DNA from: Thalassolituus alkanivorans
GTDB taxonomy: Bacteria; Pseudomonadota; Gammaproteobacteria; Pseudomonadales; Oceanobacteraceae
Direction: 5' to 3'
Assembly (NCBI RefSeq): GCF_020447205.1
Contig: NZ_JAJAEL010000038.1
Coordinates: forward strand, 121,710-185,709
DNA: 64,000 bases
A model generated the notes under the pieces. The model was not told the origin of the DNA. It searched no databases and saw only the letters and a list, made by a program, of their open reading frames with translations. Of this stretch, positions 8,610-17,363 are shown piece after piece (the stretch's first letter is position 1; each line of letters starts with the position of its first letter). Position numbers and translations under genes: made by a program.

Positions 8610-8758
8610 ATCTGGTCATGATGGGCCGCTGTTGGCATCTGGCGTGTTACGCAGCGGCCCGTGTTGTCCTGCCGCGGATGAGTTCTGATGTGGTACAAAA
8701 GTACCGCAATCTGATTGCGATGGGCCAAATAATAATCATAAATACGAAGGTAACACTT

Positions 8759-10483
8759 ATGAACAGATCCATGCTGACCGCCGGCATGATGCTGGCCGCA
8801 CTCAGTGCCGCGCCTGCTCAGGTATCGGCCTCACAGGAAGGCAGCTTCAGTACTCTCACCTACAACGTCGCCGGTTTACTGGAATTGTTTTCCAGTGCGG
8901 TATCGCCGCGCCAGAGTGCCACGGAAGAGATCAGCTGTTATATCAACGAATTTGATGTGGTGAACGTGCAGGAAGATTTTAACTATCACGCCGCACTCTA
9001 TGACACCTGCAACACCCATCCATACCGCTCCGCCACCACCGGCGGCATGGGCATTGGCAGTGGCCTGAATACCCTCAGCCGCTTTCCGTACAGCGACTGG
9101 GAGCGGGTCCGCTGGAAAGACTGTAATGGCGTTGATTGTTTAACCCCCAAGGGCTTCACCCTGGCGCGCACCCGTCTGGCAGAAGGTGTGTATGTGGATA
9201 TCTATAACCTGCATACCCAGGCTCAGGTGGGCGATGCCGATCTGGCTGCCCGTCGTGGCAATATCCGCCAGTTAATCAGCTATATCGATGCTAATTCTGC
9301 CGGTAATGCGGTGATCGTGATGGGCGATACCAACACCCGTTATACCCGCAGTGGCGATAATATCTGGGAACTGCTGAACCGTGGTTTCAGCGATGCCTGG
9401 CTCAAACTGTCGCGTAACGGCGACGTGCCGGTAAGCGGCGCTGATGCCCTGACCTGTGATCCGCAGACCTCGGCCCCGGATTGCGAAATTGTCGATAAAG
9501 TGCTGTTCCGCGATAACGGTTTTGTCGGGCTGGATGCGGTCTATCACCTGCTGCGTCAGGACGACAACACCAGCGATGGGCTGCGTTTATCTGACCACCC
9601 ACCGCTGCAGACTGACTTTGTATATTCCACCCCGGCCGACCGCCAGCTGAGCGATCCTTTTGGTGGCCCGCACGGTACGCATTTTAACGATGTGGCGGTA
9701 TTACCGCAGAATCCGGCTGTAAGCGGCGTTAATATCCGCGCCGGTTCCCGCGTTGACCGTATCGACCTGACCCTGAGCAACGGCTTCGTGCTATCGCACG
9801 GCGGTAATGGCGGTACGGATCATGTGCTGAACCTCAACAGTGGCGAATACCTGACGTCACTGCAGCTGTGCAGCGGCCAGAAAGACGGCAGAACCCGTAT
9901 CTTCTACAGCCGCTTTACCACCAGTCAGAACCGCAGCGTAGCGGCGGGCTCAACCACCGGCAGCTGTCAGACCTTTAATGCTCCGGCTGGCTGGCAGATT
10001 GTTGGCCTGCATGGCCGCGCTGGTGAAGAGCTGGATAAAGCCGGTGTGGTTTACGCACCGTTCCAGGCGGGCAATATTCCGCCAGCGGTGGACTACGTGC
10101 AGTTTATTAATAATGCCTCCGGCCTGTGTCTGGATATCAGCAATGCCAACATGAGCAACGGCACCAACGTAGGCCAGTGGACCTGCAATAACGGCAACTG
10201 GCAGAAATGGCATTACGACGCCAGCAGCGGATTAATCCGCAGCCAGCAGGACAACCGCTTTTGTCTGGATAATGGCGGCAATTTTGCCAACGGCGCCAAC
10301 CTGATGATCTGGCAGTGCAATGGCAATGCTAATCAGCGCTTCAGCCTGAATGCCGATGGCTCAGTAGCTATGCGTACATTACCGGAACAGGTGGTGGATG
10401 GTTACGGCAGCAATGCCGGAGATAACGCCGGAACCTGGTATAACTGGGGTGGGAATAACCAGCGCTGGACGCTGGTGCCTTAA
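8759..10483 (+). CDS. Secreted endonuclease/exonuclease/phosphatase-fold enzyme (sphingomyelinase C-like) with two lectin domains
   Basis: 574 residues from the ATG at 8759 (GAAGG 9 bases upstream). Signal peptide MNRSMLTAGMMLAALSAAPA. Residues about 27-285 carry the DNase I-like fold motifs TYNVAGL, NVQEDF, NLHTQAQ, GDTNTR and SDHPPLQTDF, matching bacterial sphingomyelinase C and related phosphodiesterases. Residues about 300-440 resemble a jacalin-type domain (DPFGGPHGTHFND, SHGGNGGTDHVLNL), and residues about 450-574 form a ricin-type beta-trefoil with QKW, QRF and QRW repeats. The lectin domains suggest binding to glycoconjugates or membranes. It may be co-transcribed with the upstream phosphatase. 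Nuclease activity cannot be excluded. Confidence 0.85.
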   Translation: MNRSMLTAGMMLAALSAAPAQVSASQEGSFSTLTYNVAGLLELFSSAVSPRQSATEEISCYINEFDVVNVQEDFNYHAALYDTCNTHPYRSATTGGMGIGSGLNTLSRFPYSDWERVRWKDCNGVDCLTPKGFTLARTRLAEGVYVDIYNLHTQAQVGDADLAARRGNIRQLISYIDANSAGNAVIVMGDTNTRYTRSGDNIWELLNRGFSDAWLKLSRNGDVPVSGADALTCDPQTSAPDCEIVDKVLFRDNGFVGLDAVYHLLRQDDNTSDGLRLSDHPPLQTDFVYSTPADRQLSDPFGGPHGTHFNDVAVLPQNPAVSGVNIRAGSRVDRIDLTLSNGFVLSHGGNGGTDHVLNLNSGEYLTSLQLCSGQKDGRTRIFYSRFTTSQNRSVAAGSTTGSCQTFNAPAGWQIVGLHGRAGEELDKAGVVYAPFQAGNIPPAVDYVQFINNASGLCLDISNANMSNGTNVGQWTCNNGNWQKWHYDASSGLIRSQQDNRFCLDNGGNFANGANLMIWQCNGNANQRFSLNADGSVAMRTLPEQVVDGYGSNAGDNAGTWYNWGGNNQRWTLVP

Positions 10484-10529
10484 CGGTAAGGCTTTTGAAG
10501 TGTAATCAGCGCTTCATCATGATTTAAAT

Positions 10530-10561
10530 AAAAAAATCCCGGAGTATTCCGGGATTTTTTT
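10530..10561. terminator. Bidirectional rho-independent terminator
   Basis: AAAAAATCCCGGA, loop, TCCGGGATTTTTTT: the stem is flanked by A and T runs on both sides, between convergent genes ending at 10483 and 10560. Confidence 0.9.
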
Positions 10562-11228
10562 AACTTAACTGCTTCTTCAGTTCCTGCAACCGCTGTTGCT
10601 GCTCTTTACGCGGCAGCGGTGTCTCGCTGTGTTCGGGCAGCGCTTTGGCTACTTCCATCTCGATACTTTCGCCATTCTGCAGGCGCTTCAGCAATATTTC
10701 ATAATTGCGTTTAAATACCGGGAAGGTTTTTTCTTCAATATTATTGGCCAGAAAAAACCAGTCGCTGGCACGGCCGGCGTAATACACCGCCGGATGGCTC
10801 CAGTTAAATTCTTTTTTCGGTGATGGCGCGCGGCAGGCTTCCATAAAAGCGGCGTGGGCCGAGGGTAAACCCAGGCTGTCGGCCACGTCGCAACGGGCCA
10901 GTACTTCGTGCACACTGGGCAGAAAACTGCTTTCTTTTACCGCTCTTTCAGCGGCCCGCATCATCACGTCACCACTGTATTCACCCAGCAGCCGCGCCCA
11001 TAACCGCTTTGCCATAATCATGGTGTCGAGGTCGGGAAAGGCCTTTAAAAACTGGTTGTGATAATTAAAGCGGAACAGCTCAAAAATCTGGTTAATGGCT
11101 TCTTTCTGCTCAATGCTCGGCTCGTGCGCCAGGGTTTCACCAGCTGGTGTCTTTGAGTCGCTGGACGCTTGCTTCAGCTGTTGCGTAACCCGGTTGAGCA
11201 GTTGTGTGCTGGCCGGTGTGCGTGCCAT
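10560..11228 (-). CDS. Replication protein P-like protein (phage lambda P / helicase-loader family)
   Basis: 222 residues. The central part (IFELFRFNYHNQFLKAFPD, AKRLWARLLGEYSG, AVKESSFLPSVHEVLARC) matches the pattern of lambda P-like replication proteins that contact the replicative helicase; the C-terminus is charged and coiled-coil-like (PLPRKEQQQRLQELKKQL). AGGAG lies 6 bases before the ATG. It follows a DnaT-like gene and overlaps its 3' end by 92 bases, so the two are probably translated together and may act in primosome assembly or replication restart. No other phage genes are near, so this looks like a chromosomally fixed pair. Function is inferred from family resemblance. Confidence 0.75.
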   Translation of the reverse strand: MARTPASTQLLNRVTQQLKQASSDSKTPAGETLAHEPSIEQKEAINQIFELFRFNYHNQFLKAFPDLDTMIMAKRLWARLLGEYSGDVMMRAAERAVKESSFLPSVHEVLARCDVADSLGLPSAHAAFMEACRAPSPKKEFNWSHPAVYYAGRASDWFFLANNIEEKTFPVFKRNYEILLKRLQNGESIEMEVAKALPEHSETPLPRKEQQQRLQELKKQLS

Positions 11229-12336
11229 AGGATTCTCCTGACGAAGTCTGGGCTAAACGCTTGCCCCATTGCTGTTTAACGTATTGCAGAAAACGGCTGT
11301 TCCAGCTGTTATGTACCTGATTGGAGTCGCGCCAGTAAAGCACAAATTCCGGTACCAGACCCTGAGCAAACTGACGGTCGATATGACCCATGGCGAGAAT
11401 GTCGTAGCAGTCTTCCGCCGGCTGCCAGTTATCGGGAATGCGGGTCGGCAGAGAGGAATGCTCCACCGAGGCACTGTAGCGCGCCCATTGCTGGCGCACC
11501 TGCTGAATAAACTTGCTGTTCCAGGTTTTAAACGCGTCGCCACGTTCGGCCCAGTAGAGTACAAACTCGGCCACGGCATCGGTAATAAACTGCGGGTCGA
11601 TACCGGCACGCTGCAGAATCTGGCAGGCATCCTGGCTCGGCTGCCAGTCGAGGCTGATAGGGGCAGCTTCATCCTGTGCCGGCTTAAAGGCACTGCGTTC
11701 CTGTATGCTCACGCCCGCCGCGGTGCCCTGAAAACCACGCTCAAGGGTGCGTTGTTGCTTCTGTGCATCGTTCTGAGTGAATACCCACTGACTCTTCACA
11801 TGGCGGAAAAAGCGGGTGTTCCAGTCATTGCGGTTCGCGCCCTGTTCCTGTCCCTGCAGAATAAAGGTATCCAGCTGGGCCCAGGCAAAGCTGCGCGGAA
11901 TGCCGTGTTGTTCGAGGCGGGCGAGGGTGTCTTCCTGTGGCTGCCAGCGCGATTCCAGCGGCTGCTTAAAGTGGCCTGGCTGTGTAGGGGCAATGGTCTG
12001 TTGTGGCTGTGCTTCGCTGCCGGGTTGCGCACGCCCCTGTGGTTGCGCGGCACTGAAGGCGTAAATAAGACCTTCGGCATCGGGAAACATCGGCCCCTGC
12101 AGGCTGAGCAGGCCTTTATCGAGCAGGCTGCGCAGCACCCGGCGGATGCTGACGTCATCCCAGAACGGCAGCTGGTTGCGCAGTGCCTGATTATGCAGCC
12201 GCGCCCATTGCTGCCCCTGGATGCTGGCGGCATCGTTAAGCACGGTCAGCAGCACAGCTTCTTCCAGGCCAATGGTCGCCGCCAGCGTTGCCGAGAGGGC
12301 AATGGTTTTGTCGGTAAACAGCGGGTGACTGGGCAT
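11137..12336 (-). CDS. DnaT-like primosomal/ssDNA-binding protein with three DnaT domains
   Basis: 399 residues from the ATG at 12336 (GGAAA upstream). The N-terminal 90 residues look like a winged-helix module (DVSIRRVLRSLLDKGLLSL). Three copies of a DnaT C-terminal-type domain follow at residues 131-185, 231-286 and 304-358, each reading WQPxxD...L...GI......F.L......W N-[ST]-[RK]-F..[VY]..QW. Escherichia coli DnaT has one such ssDNA-binding, primosome-assembly domain, so the triplication is unusual. Linkers are Gln- and Pro-rich. The last 30 codons are overlapped by the downstream P-like gene in another frame. Upstream in-frame codons to 12477 lack a ribosome site and overlap the region before alr. 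Confidence 0.82.
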   Translation of the reverse strand: MPSHPLFTDKTIALSATLAATIGLEEAVLLTVLNDAASIQGQQWARLHNQALRNQLPFWDDVSIRRVLRSLLDKGLLSLQGPMFPDAEGLIYAFSAAQPQGRAQPGSEAQPQQTIAPTQPGHFKQPLESRWQPQEDTLARLEQHGIPRSFAWAQLDTFILQGQEQGANRNDWNTRFFRHVKSQWVFTQNDAQKQQRTLERGFQGTAAGVSIQERSAFKPAQDEAAPISLDWQPSQDACQILQRAGIDPQFITDAVAEFVLYWAERGDAFKTWNSKFIQQVRQQWARYSASVEHSSLPTRIPDNWQPAEDCYDILAMGHIDRQFAQGLVPEFVLYWRDSNQVHNSWNSRFLQYVKQQWGKRLAQTSSGESYGTHTGQHTTAQPGYATAEASVQRLKDTSW

Positions 12337-12580
12337 GGTGATTTCCGTAGCGGGTTTGCAGCCAGAGGCAGCGGGTGTTTTTGCTGGACAGGCCTGACAT
12401 AATGGCCGCCCGGCAGATTCTGCCGGCATTGTACTCCGGCGGCCCTGCACTAAATACCCGGCATTCCGTATCAGCAACGATTCCCGCCTGTAGCGGTTAC
12501 GGCGTTATTGATACCGGCATCACTGGTTGTGGCAGGGCCAAAGCGCTATTGTACCTATTTTCGAGGTTGTTCCCACGTCC

Positions 12581-13696
12581 ATGACACGTCCAACGCGCGC
12601 ATTAATCAACTGGTCTCACTTCCGCCACAATTACCAACTGGCCAAATCCGGCGTCAGCGGTAAGGCCTATGCGGTGATCAAAGCCAATGGCTACGGCCAC
12701 GGGCTGGTCAACTGCGCCCGCGCCCTGAGCAGCGCCGACGGCTTTGCCGTGGCCTGTGTTGACGAGGCTCTGGCCCTGCGCGAAGCCGGTATCCGCCGTC
12801 CGCTGGTGGTGCTGCAGGGCGCTTACGACGCGCATGAATGGGCACTGGCCGCCGAACATAAAATTCAGCTGGTGGTGCATCACCGCAAACAGCTGCAGGA
12901 CCGGGCCAGCGCCACGCTGAGCCAGCCGGTGGGGGTGTGGCTGAAGATCAACAGCGGCATGAACCGTTTAGGGTTCCGCGTCAGCGAAGCCGACGACATC
13001 CTCGCCCTGATCGGCGCCGATGAACAACTGGAACTGCGCTATGTGATTTCGCACTTCTCCAGTGCCGATGAATGGCAGTCTCCGGTACTTGCCGCACAGC
13101 TTGATACCCTCTACAGCCGCGACTGGCCGGTGCCGCTGAGCATCAGCAACAGTGCCGGCCTGCTGACCGAAAAACGCATCAATGATGACCTGGTCGCCGA
13201 AGGTTTAAGCCGCCCGGGCATCATGCTCTATGGCAGCTCGCCGCTGAATTATAAAAGCGCTGCCGAGCTGGGCCTGAAAGCGGTAATGAGCCTCGAATCA
13301 CAACTGATCAGCACCCACGACGTACCCGCCGGTGAAACCGTAGGCTACGGCGGTGACTGGACGGCTGAACGCGATACCCGCGTCGGTGTTGTCGCTATTG
13401 GTTATGGGGACGGATATCCGCGCCATGCGCCGGCCGGCACGCCGGTGCTGGTGGACGGTGTTGAATGCCCGCTGATTGGCCGGGTGTCGATGGATATGAT
13501 CACCGTCGATCTTACCGACCATCCGCACGCGCAGATCGGTTCGCCGGTTGAACTCTGGGGCGAGCATCTCAGCGTCGACCGTATCGCAGAACTGTGCGGC
13601 ACCATCAGTTACGAGTTGTTCTGCCAGCTGACGCCGCGGGTAAAACGCGTGGCGCGCGAACTGCCGAGTGATGGCGCAACAGTACTTAATCCCTGA
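12581..13696 (+). CDS. alr: Alanine racemase
   Basis: 371 residues from the ATG at 12581. It interconverts L- and D-alanine with PLP, supplying D-Ala for peptidoglycan. Visible signatures are the PLP-lysine segment AYAVIKANGYGHG (Lys near residue 34), INSGMNRLGF, ISNSAGLL, RPGIMLYG and the second catalytic region VVAIGYGDGYPRH plus GRVSMDMITVDL. The length is typical for the family. It is divergent from the DnaT-like gene with a 244-base gap that must hold both promoters. The ribosome site is weak. Confidence 0.97.
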   Translation: MTRPTRALINWSHFRHNYQLAKSGVSGKAYAVIKANGYGHGLVNCARALSSADGFAVACVDEALALREAGIRRPLVVLQGAYDAHEWALAAEHKIQLVVHHRKQLQDRASATLSQPVGVWLKINSGMNRLGFRVSEADDILALIGADEQLELRYVISHFSSADEWQSPVLAAQLDTLYSRDWPVPLSISNSAGLLTEKRINDDLVAEGLSRPGIMLYGSSPLNYKSAAELGLKAVMSLESQLISTHDVPAGETVGYGGDWTAERDTRVGVVAIGYGDGYPRHAPAGTPVLVDGVECPLIGRVSMDMITVDLTDHPHAQIGSPVELWGEHLSVDRIAELCGTISYELFCQLTPRVKRVARELPSDGATVLNP

Positions 13697-13724
13697 TTTG
13701 CCAAACGTAAATATGAGAGCGTAA

Positions 13725-14114
13725 ATGGACTTCCGCACACTGCGTACTTACCTGCTGAGCAAGCCCGAAGCACTGGAGGATTTTCCCTTCGGCCCGGATG
13801 CTTATGTTTATAAAGTACAGGACAAAATGTTTGCCCTGCTGTACGAAAAAGACGGCAAAGCGCGGATTAACCTGAAGTGTGATCCGCAGCAGGCGGTGGA
13901 ATTGCGCGATGTGTTCAGCGCCGTTATTCCCGGCTACCACATGAATAAAACCCACTGGAATACCGTGCTGCTGGACGGCGATGTGCCCGACGGTGAGCTG
14001 GAACGTATGGTCGATCATTCTTACCGGCTGATTTTTCAGAAATTAACCAGAGCGCAGAAGCGCTATCTGACTACCCGTTACAGCGACGCCGAGTTGTGTG
14101 GGGGAGACGTATAA
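13725..14114 (+). CDS. MmcQ/YjbR family DNA-binding protein
   Basis: 129 residues, full family length. Signatures are LRTYLLSKPEALEDFPFG, YKVQDKMFALL, NLKCDP, YHMNKTHWNTV and DHSYRLIFQKL, characteristic of the CyaY-like-fold YjbR/MmcQ proteins, which are proposed DNA-binding proteins of unclear role. It lies 28 bases after alr in the same direction and may be co-transcribed. Confidence 0.9.
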   Translation: MDFRTLRTYLLSKPEALEDFPFGPDAYVYKVQDKMFALLYEKDGKARINLKCDPQQAVELRDVFSAVIPGYHMNKTHWNTVLLDGDVPDGELERMVDHSYRLIFQKLTRAQKRYLTTRYSDAELCGGDV

Positions 14115-14122
14115 TAAATGCA

Positions 14123-14153
14123 GGACACCAGGGCTTTTCAGCCTTTGGTGTCC
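14123..14153. terminator. Hairpin between convergent genes
   Basis: GGACACCA (14123-14130) pairs with TGGTGTCC (14146-14153). It sits between the ends of the YjbR gene and the oppositely oriented gene ending at 14177. T-runs are weak on both sides. Confidence 0.5.
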
Positions 14154-14176
14154 GCAAAAGGGAAAATTCAATTAGA

Positions 14177-15451
14177 CTAAGTCGGCTGAAAAACTAATAC
14201 AGAACGATAAATATAACCATCGTCATCTGAGCCGAGCGCCATTTTATGCTTGCCCTGCAGATGATCAAGAGTGTTGGTCACAGTAGTATTGTTATCGAGC
14301 TCTATACTTCGGCTATGGTGCCTGTGCTCTCCTTCTTCGCTTTTGACCCAGTCTGATAAATCACTCTGGCTGATACCAGAAGAAACTCCCAGAGAGTTTT
14401 TGCCACTGAATGGAATATCCCACATTGCTCCAACCGGGGCCGTCAGTTCATTATCCGTACCGGCTTCGCACAGGCGAAATGACAACCCCCATTTACAGCC
14501 ATGTGTTTCTGAGTCGCTATAAACATTGAATTGGCCCATTGATGCTGTATTTACAGGAGCAATAAATCTTGAGGGCGAGGTTGCACTCATGGCGGGCAGG
14601 CACTGTGCGGGCGTATCTCCTGTCGTATCGGTTACCGGTTGCATAGTAATCATGGCGTCATGCTTCAGTGATGCATCTCCCCACTTTAAATCGTAGGGAG
14701 TAAAATTATAAATGATCAGCTGATGGTAAGAAGAATGGACGATCAGAATGATTCCAACCTGAATTGCTATCAGGCCAACAAAGCCAATCATTGCCAGGCC
14801 ACCGGTTTCCAGGCTTAGTGATGCATCAATTGCGGACTCCTCCAGAATCAGTTCAGTAACATCCGCAGCTTCTGCTGCGGCATCGGCTGCCGCAGCTACC
14901 GCAGTCTCATCCATACCTTCTTCAACCGTCGTTGTCAGAGCTTTACGGATTCCGGTATATAAACGTTGCGCCAGTGGTTTTAAAAAGGCGCTGTATCCGA
15001 CTTTTCCCAATATCGACATTGGTACTGAGCCAAGCAACATCACCGGCAGGGTTACGCTCCAGCCAGTGACATTATTAAAAGCGATGGTATGTTCGATTGA
15101 GCCGATAATATTGTAGGTCTGACCATTATGCAGATACTGGTCTGGTACGCTCTGGCCACTGATGGCTTCCTCATTCAACGTTGTATACGACTGGATTGAA
15201 ATGTGGATATCATCGACAGTTGATTCGAAAAAATAGTCGCCATTATCATTTTGATTCGGAATATGAGCGGGCATAGCAGCGACAAGTTGCTGAATGCCAC
15301 TGTAATTCAGTACCCAGTCATGTACTTCATCGCCGCCATCCAGACAGTTCATGACGGCGTCATAACCCGATGTGGGTTGTCCCGGTGCCGCGGCTGTCAT
15401 TGGCATGCCCATGGCGGCAATAGGAACGCAAAATGGTAGGTTTGTGCTCAT
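14177..15451 (-). CDS. Unknown protein, paralogue 1 of a three-gene family (helical membrane segment plus C-terminal beta-domain)
   Basis: 424 residues, not recognised by name. No classical signal peptide. An N-terminal mixed region includes HNGQTYNIIGSIEHTIAF; then an Ala/Glu-rich helix (residues about 185-215), a hydrophobic segment (GLAMIGFVGLIAIQVGIILI, about 226-245), and a beta-rich domain beginning YHQLIIYNFTPYDLKW and containing WDIPFSGKNSLGV and DGYIYRSVLVFQ. The last domain aligns by eye with its two neighbours. Its layout (YN-T-x-DL start, central IP-[WF]-x-G-x-N) is reminiscent of aegerolysin/actinoporin-like beta-sandwiches, but this is inference only. GAGGAT precedes the ATG. 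More AT-rich than flanking genes. Confidence 0.8.
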   Translation of the reverse strand: MSTNLPFCVPIAAMGMPMTAAAPGQPTSGYDAVMNCLDGGDEVHDWVLNYSGIQQLVAAMPAHIPNQNDNGDYFFESTVDDIHISIQSYTTLNEEAISGQSVPDQYLHNGQTYNIIGSIEHTIAFNNVTGWSVTLPVMLLGSVPMSILGKVGYSAFLKPLAQRLYTGIRKALTTTVEEGMDETAVAAAADAAAEAADVTELILEESAIDASLSLETGGLAMIGFVGLIAIQVGIILIVHSSYHQLIIYNFTPYDLKWGDASLKHDAMITMQPVTDTTGDTPAQCLPAMSATSPSRFIAPVNTASMGQFNVYSDSETHGCKWGLSFRLCEAGTDNELTAPVGAMWDIPFSGKNSLGVSSGISQSDLSDWVKSEEGEHRHHSRSIELDNNTTVTNTLDHLQGKHKMALGSDDDGYIYRSVLVFQPT

Positions 15452-15552
15452 AATTACTATCCTCTTGAATACGGATTTTCAGTGAAAAATGAATCATGAA
15501 AATAAACTTCTGATAATCATGAAAGAAAAGAACCGGGCCTTATTGAGATTGG

Positions 15553-15590
15553 AAGCACTGTGACCAGAATATGGTTTCGCCACAGTGCTT
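15553..15590 (-). terminator. Hairpin 2 between paralogues
   Basis: AAGCACTGTG (15553-15562) pairs with CACAGTGCTT (15581-15590), a perfect 10-bp stem with an 18-base loop, in the 204-base gap between two co-oriented paralogues. No T-run; a termination or processing role is only possible. Confidence 0.4.
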
Positions 15591-15604
15591 TATCAATTCC
15601 TGAT

Positions 15605-15643
15605 ATTGTTAGCTGAAAATGTTTGGGGTTTTCAGCTAACAAT
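15605..15643 (-). terminator. Strong 15-bp hairpin just downstream of paralogue 2
   Basis: ATTGTTAGCTGAAAA (15605-15619) and TTTTCAGCTAACAAT (15629-15643) form a perfect 15-bp stem 13 bases beyond the stop of the minus-strand gene at 15656. It probably terminates or stabilises that transcript. Confidence 0.55.
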
Positions 15644-15655
15644 ATAAGAGTCTGA

Positions 15656-17128
15656 TTAAGTAATATCGGAAATGATTACGACACTCTGGTAATAATAAGC
15701 CAGTTGGCCACTGCTCTCCGGGTGGGTGCCGCTGAGATAATCGATACTGACTGTTATTTGTAACCCCAGTTCAGCAAGCTGTGCCGTTAAACTGGTTACC
15801 TGTTGATGATTGCGCTCATTCCAGTAATCGTTGGAGCTTATTGGATTTTCGGACATAGTACAGGCAATATCATTATCACCAGCCCAGGGGATATTAATCG
15901 CCATTGCTCCATAACCATCAGGCGTTACTCCATCGTAATCGCTCGCCGTGGTAGCGGATCGGTTCAGTTTGTAAAACTTAAGTCCAAATGATTCACCGAC
16001 ACCGTCCATTGCACCACTGGAGGCGAATGAAAAAACACCATAGCCGTAACCATCCTTGCCCTGAATCCAGGGCTCTGGAGAGCGGTTCCTGACTCCCGGA
16101 ATTAATTGCTCATAATCTTTATCGTTATTGTTAATGATTGGTGCCTGAGTCATTATTCCACTATTAACAATAAATGGCGTGTCCCAGATCATGTCGTAAT
16201 GATTGGACAGGTTATAGAGCTGAATATTGTTGTAAGAGTAATGTTCAATCGCCTGCACTATGATAGGTACTGCAGCCAGTGCCAGAACTATACCAAAGCA
16301 TGCCGCTCCCGCTGTAGTAATGGCAATTTCAGCACCTTCTTCTGCTACAGTTTCTGCAGTGCCTTCTTCTACACCCTGTTCGATTAATGTTGAAGTTGAG
16401 TCATAGTTAACAGCGCTTCCAACATTTCCCCAACATTGCTTCTGACCTTCCCACCAGGCCTTTAAACAAGGTTTTATGAATTCGGAAAAAGACGTTTTGA
16501 CAAAAGGTATTGAGGAAAGAGTAGACAACGTTCCAAGAGCTGCCGGCGCTACCCATAATGGCGTTTGGTGATATGAGAATGTTGACTCGACCGAGCCAAA
16601 TGTACAGTAAGTCGTACCATTAACATTTATCAGATTGGTACATTCGCAGGTATCATCGGAGCAATCCAGTTCCAGACCACGCATGCGGCGATAATCGTTC
16701 TTTGTTGGCAGCAGCTCTGCAATTCGCCATTTCTTGTAGTAGTTTGGATAGTCCTTTATGTGTAAATCCTGGTCAGCTGGGATTGTGAGAGAAGAGCTTC
16801 CGGACATTTGCTCCCAGATTTCTCTCATCACCTTACCATACACAACCAGATCAATTGTATTGTCGCCAGAGCCAGCCATTGCATAAGTAACTGGCATAAT
16901 ATCTACCCAATCTCCGTCTTTATAGAAACCGATGGTTGAGTTAAAAATAGAGATGGATCCGCTACCTACTTCCTGCAGAAATTCTGTATATGAAATCTGT
17001 TGGTTAAGAAAGCTGGCGGTTGATTCACCGCCTTTTCCGGCGCCGGCTATTGCACTGAAGTTACTGTCAGTTCCTGGAGTAAACATCTGAGTTTGAACCA
17101 GAGAAACATTGATATTTGAGTTAGACAT
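15656..17128 (-). CDS. Unknown protein, paralogue 2 of the three-gene family
   Basis: 490 residues from the ATG at 17128, which has GGAGG 5 bases upstream (an ATG at 17140 overlaps that site). It shares with paralogue 1 the block NGTTYCTFGSVESTFSY, a FIKPCLKAWW block, an acidic/Ala helix (EEGTAETVAEEGAEIAIT) leading into a hydrophobic segment (AACFGIVLALAAVPIIV), then YNNIQLYNLSNHYDMIW and INIPWAGDN. It shares with paralogue 3 the N-terminal MFTPGT and PVTYAMAGSGDN blocks and the C-terminal LSGTHPESSGQLAYYY. A Cys-rich stretch (DCSDDTCECTNLINVNG, TYC) is unique to it. No function is recognised. Confidence 0.8.
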   Translation of the reverse strand: MSNSNINVSLVQTQMFTPGTDSNFSAIAGAGKGGESTASFLNQQISYTEFLQEVGSGSISIFNSTIGFYKDGDWVDIMPVTYAMAGSGDNTIDLVVYGKVMREIWEQMSGSSSLTIPADQDLHIKDYPNYYKKWRIAELLPTKNDYRRMRGLELDCSDDTCECTNLINVNGTTYCTFGSVESTFSYHQTPLWVAPAALGTLSTLSSIPFVKTSFSEFIKPCLKAWWEGQKQCWGNVGSAVNYDSTSTLIEQGVEEGTAETVAEEGAEIAITTAGAACFGIVLALAAVPIIVQAIEHYSYNNIQLYNLSNHYDMIWDTPFIVNSGIMTQAPIINNNDKDYEQLIPGVRNRSPEPWIQGKDGYGYGVFSFASSGAMDGVGESFGLKFYKLNRSATTASDYDGVTPDGYGAMAINIPWAGDNDIACTMSENPISSNDYWNERNHQQVTSLTAQLAELGLQITVSIDYLSGTHPESSGQLAYYYQSVVIISDIT

Positions 17129-17176
17129 AACATCCTCCATTAATTGCCAAAAAGATATGGATAACCAGACTTCCTG

Positions 17177-17360
17177 TCAGGGGCTGTTAACACTGATTAA
17201 ACAGGCCCCGGCTTTGTACAACTAAGGGGAAGCGGTCAGTTCCAGTCCAACACAGAAATCCCCCTGCTTGTGAATAAGCAGGGGGATTATCATTAAAAAG
17301 TCTGGTTTTTTTTCGACCGGCGGTAATCGGGGACTGTTTAATCAGTATTCACAGACCCAG
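17177..17360. mobile_element. Second MITE-like element, about 184 bp, imperfect ends
   Basis: The left end TCAGGGGCTGTTAACACTGA (17177-17196) matches 18 of 20 bases of the 6047 element. The right end near 17329-17360 reads as a diverged reverse complement (ACTGTTTAATCAGTATTCAC). It separates two of the paralogous genes and contains a strong hairpin at 17257-17288. Confidence 0.55.
17257..17288. terminator. Hairpin inside MITE, downstream of paralogue 3
   Basis: AATCCCCCTGCTT (17257-17269) pairs perfectly with AAGCAGGGGGATT (17276-17288), 13 bp with a 6-base loop. It lies 76 bases past the stop of the minus-strand gene at 17364 and could end that transcript. Confidence 0.55.
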
Positions 17361-17363
17361 GTG

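Noticed and set aside
10560..12336. Prophage remnant
   Set aside because: Although the P-like protein has phage relatives, no integrase, structural or lysis genes or att sites are nearby.
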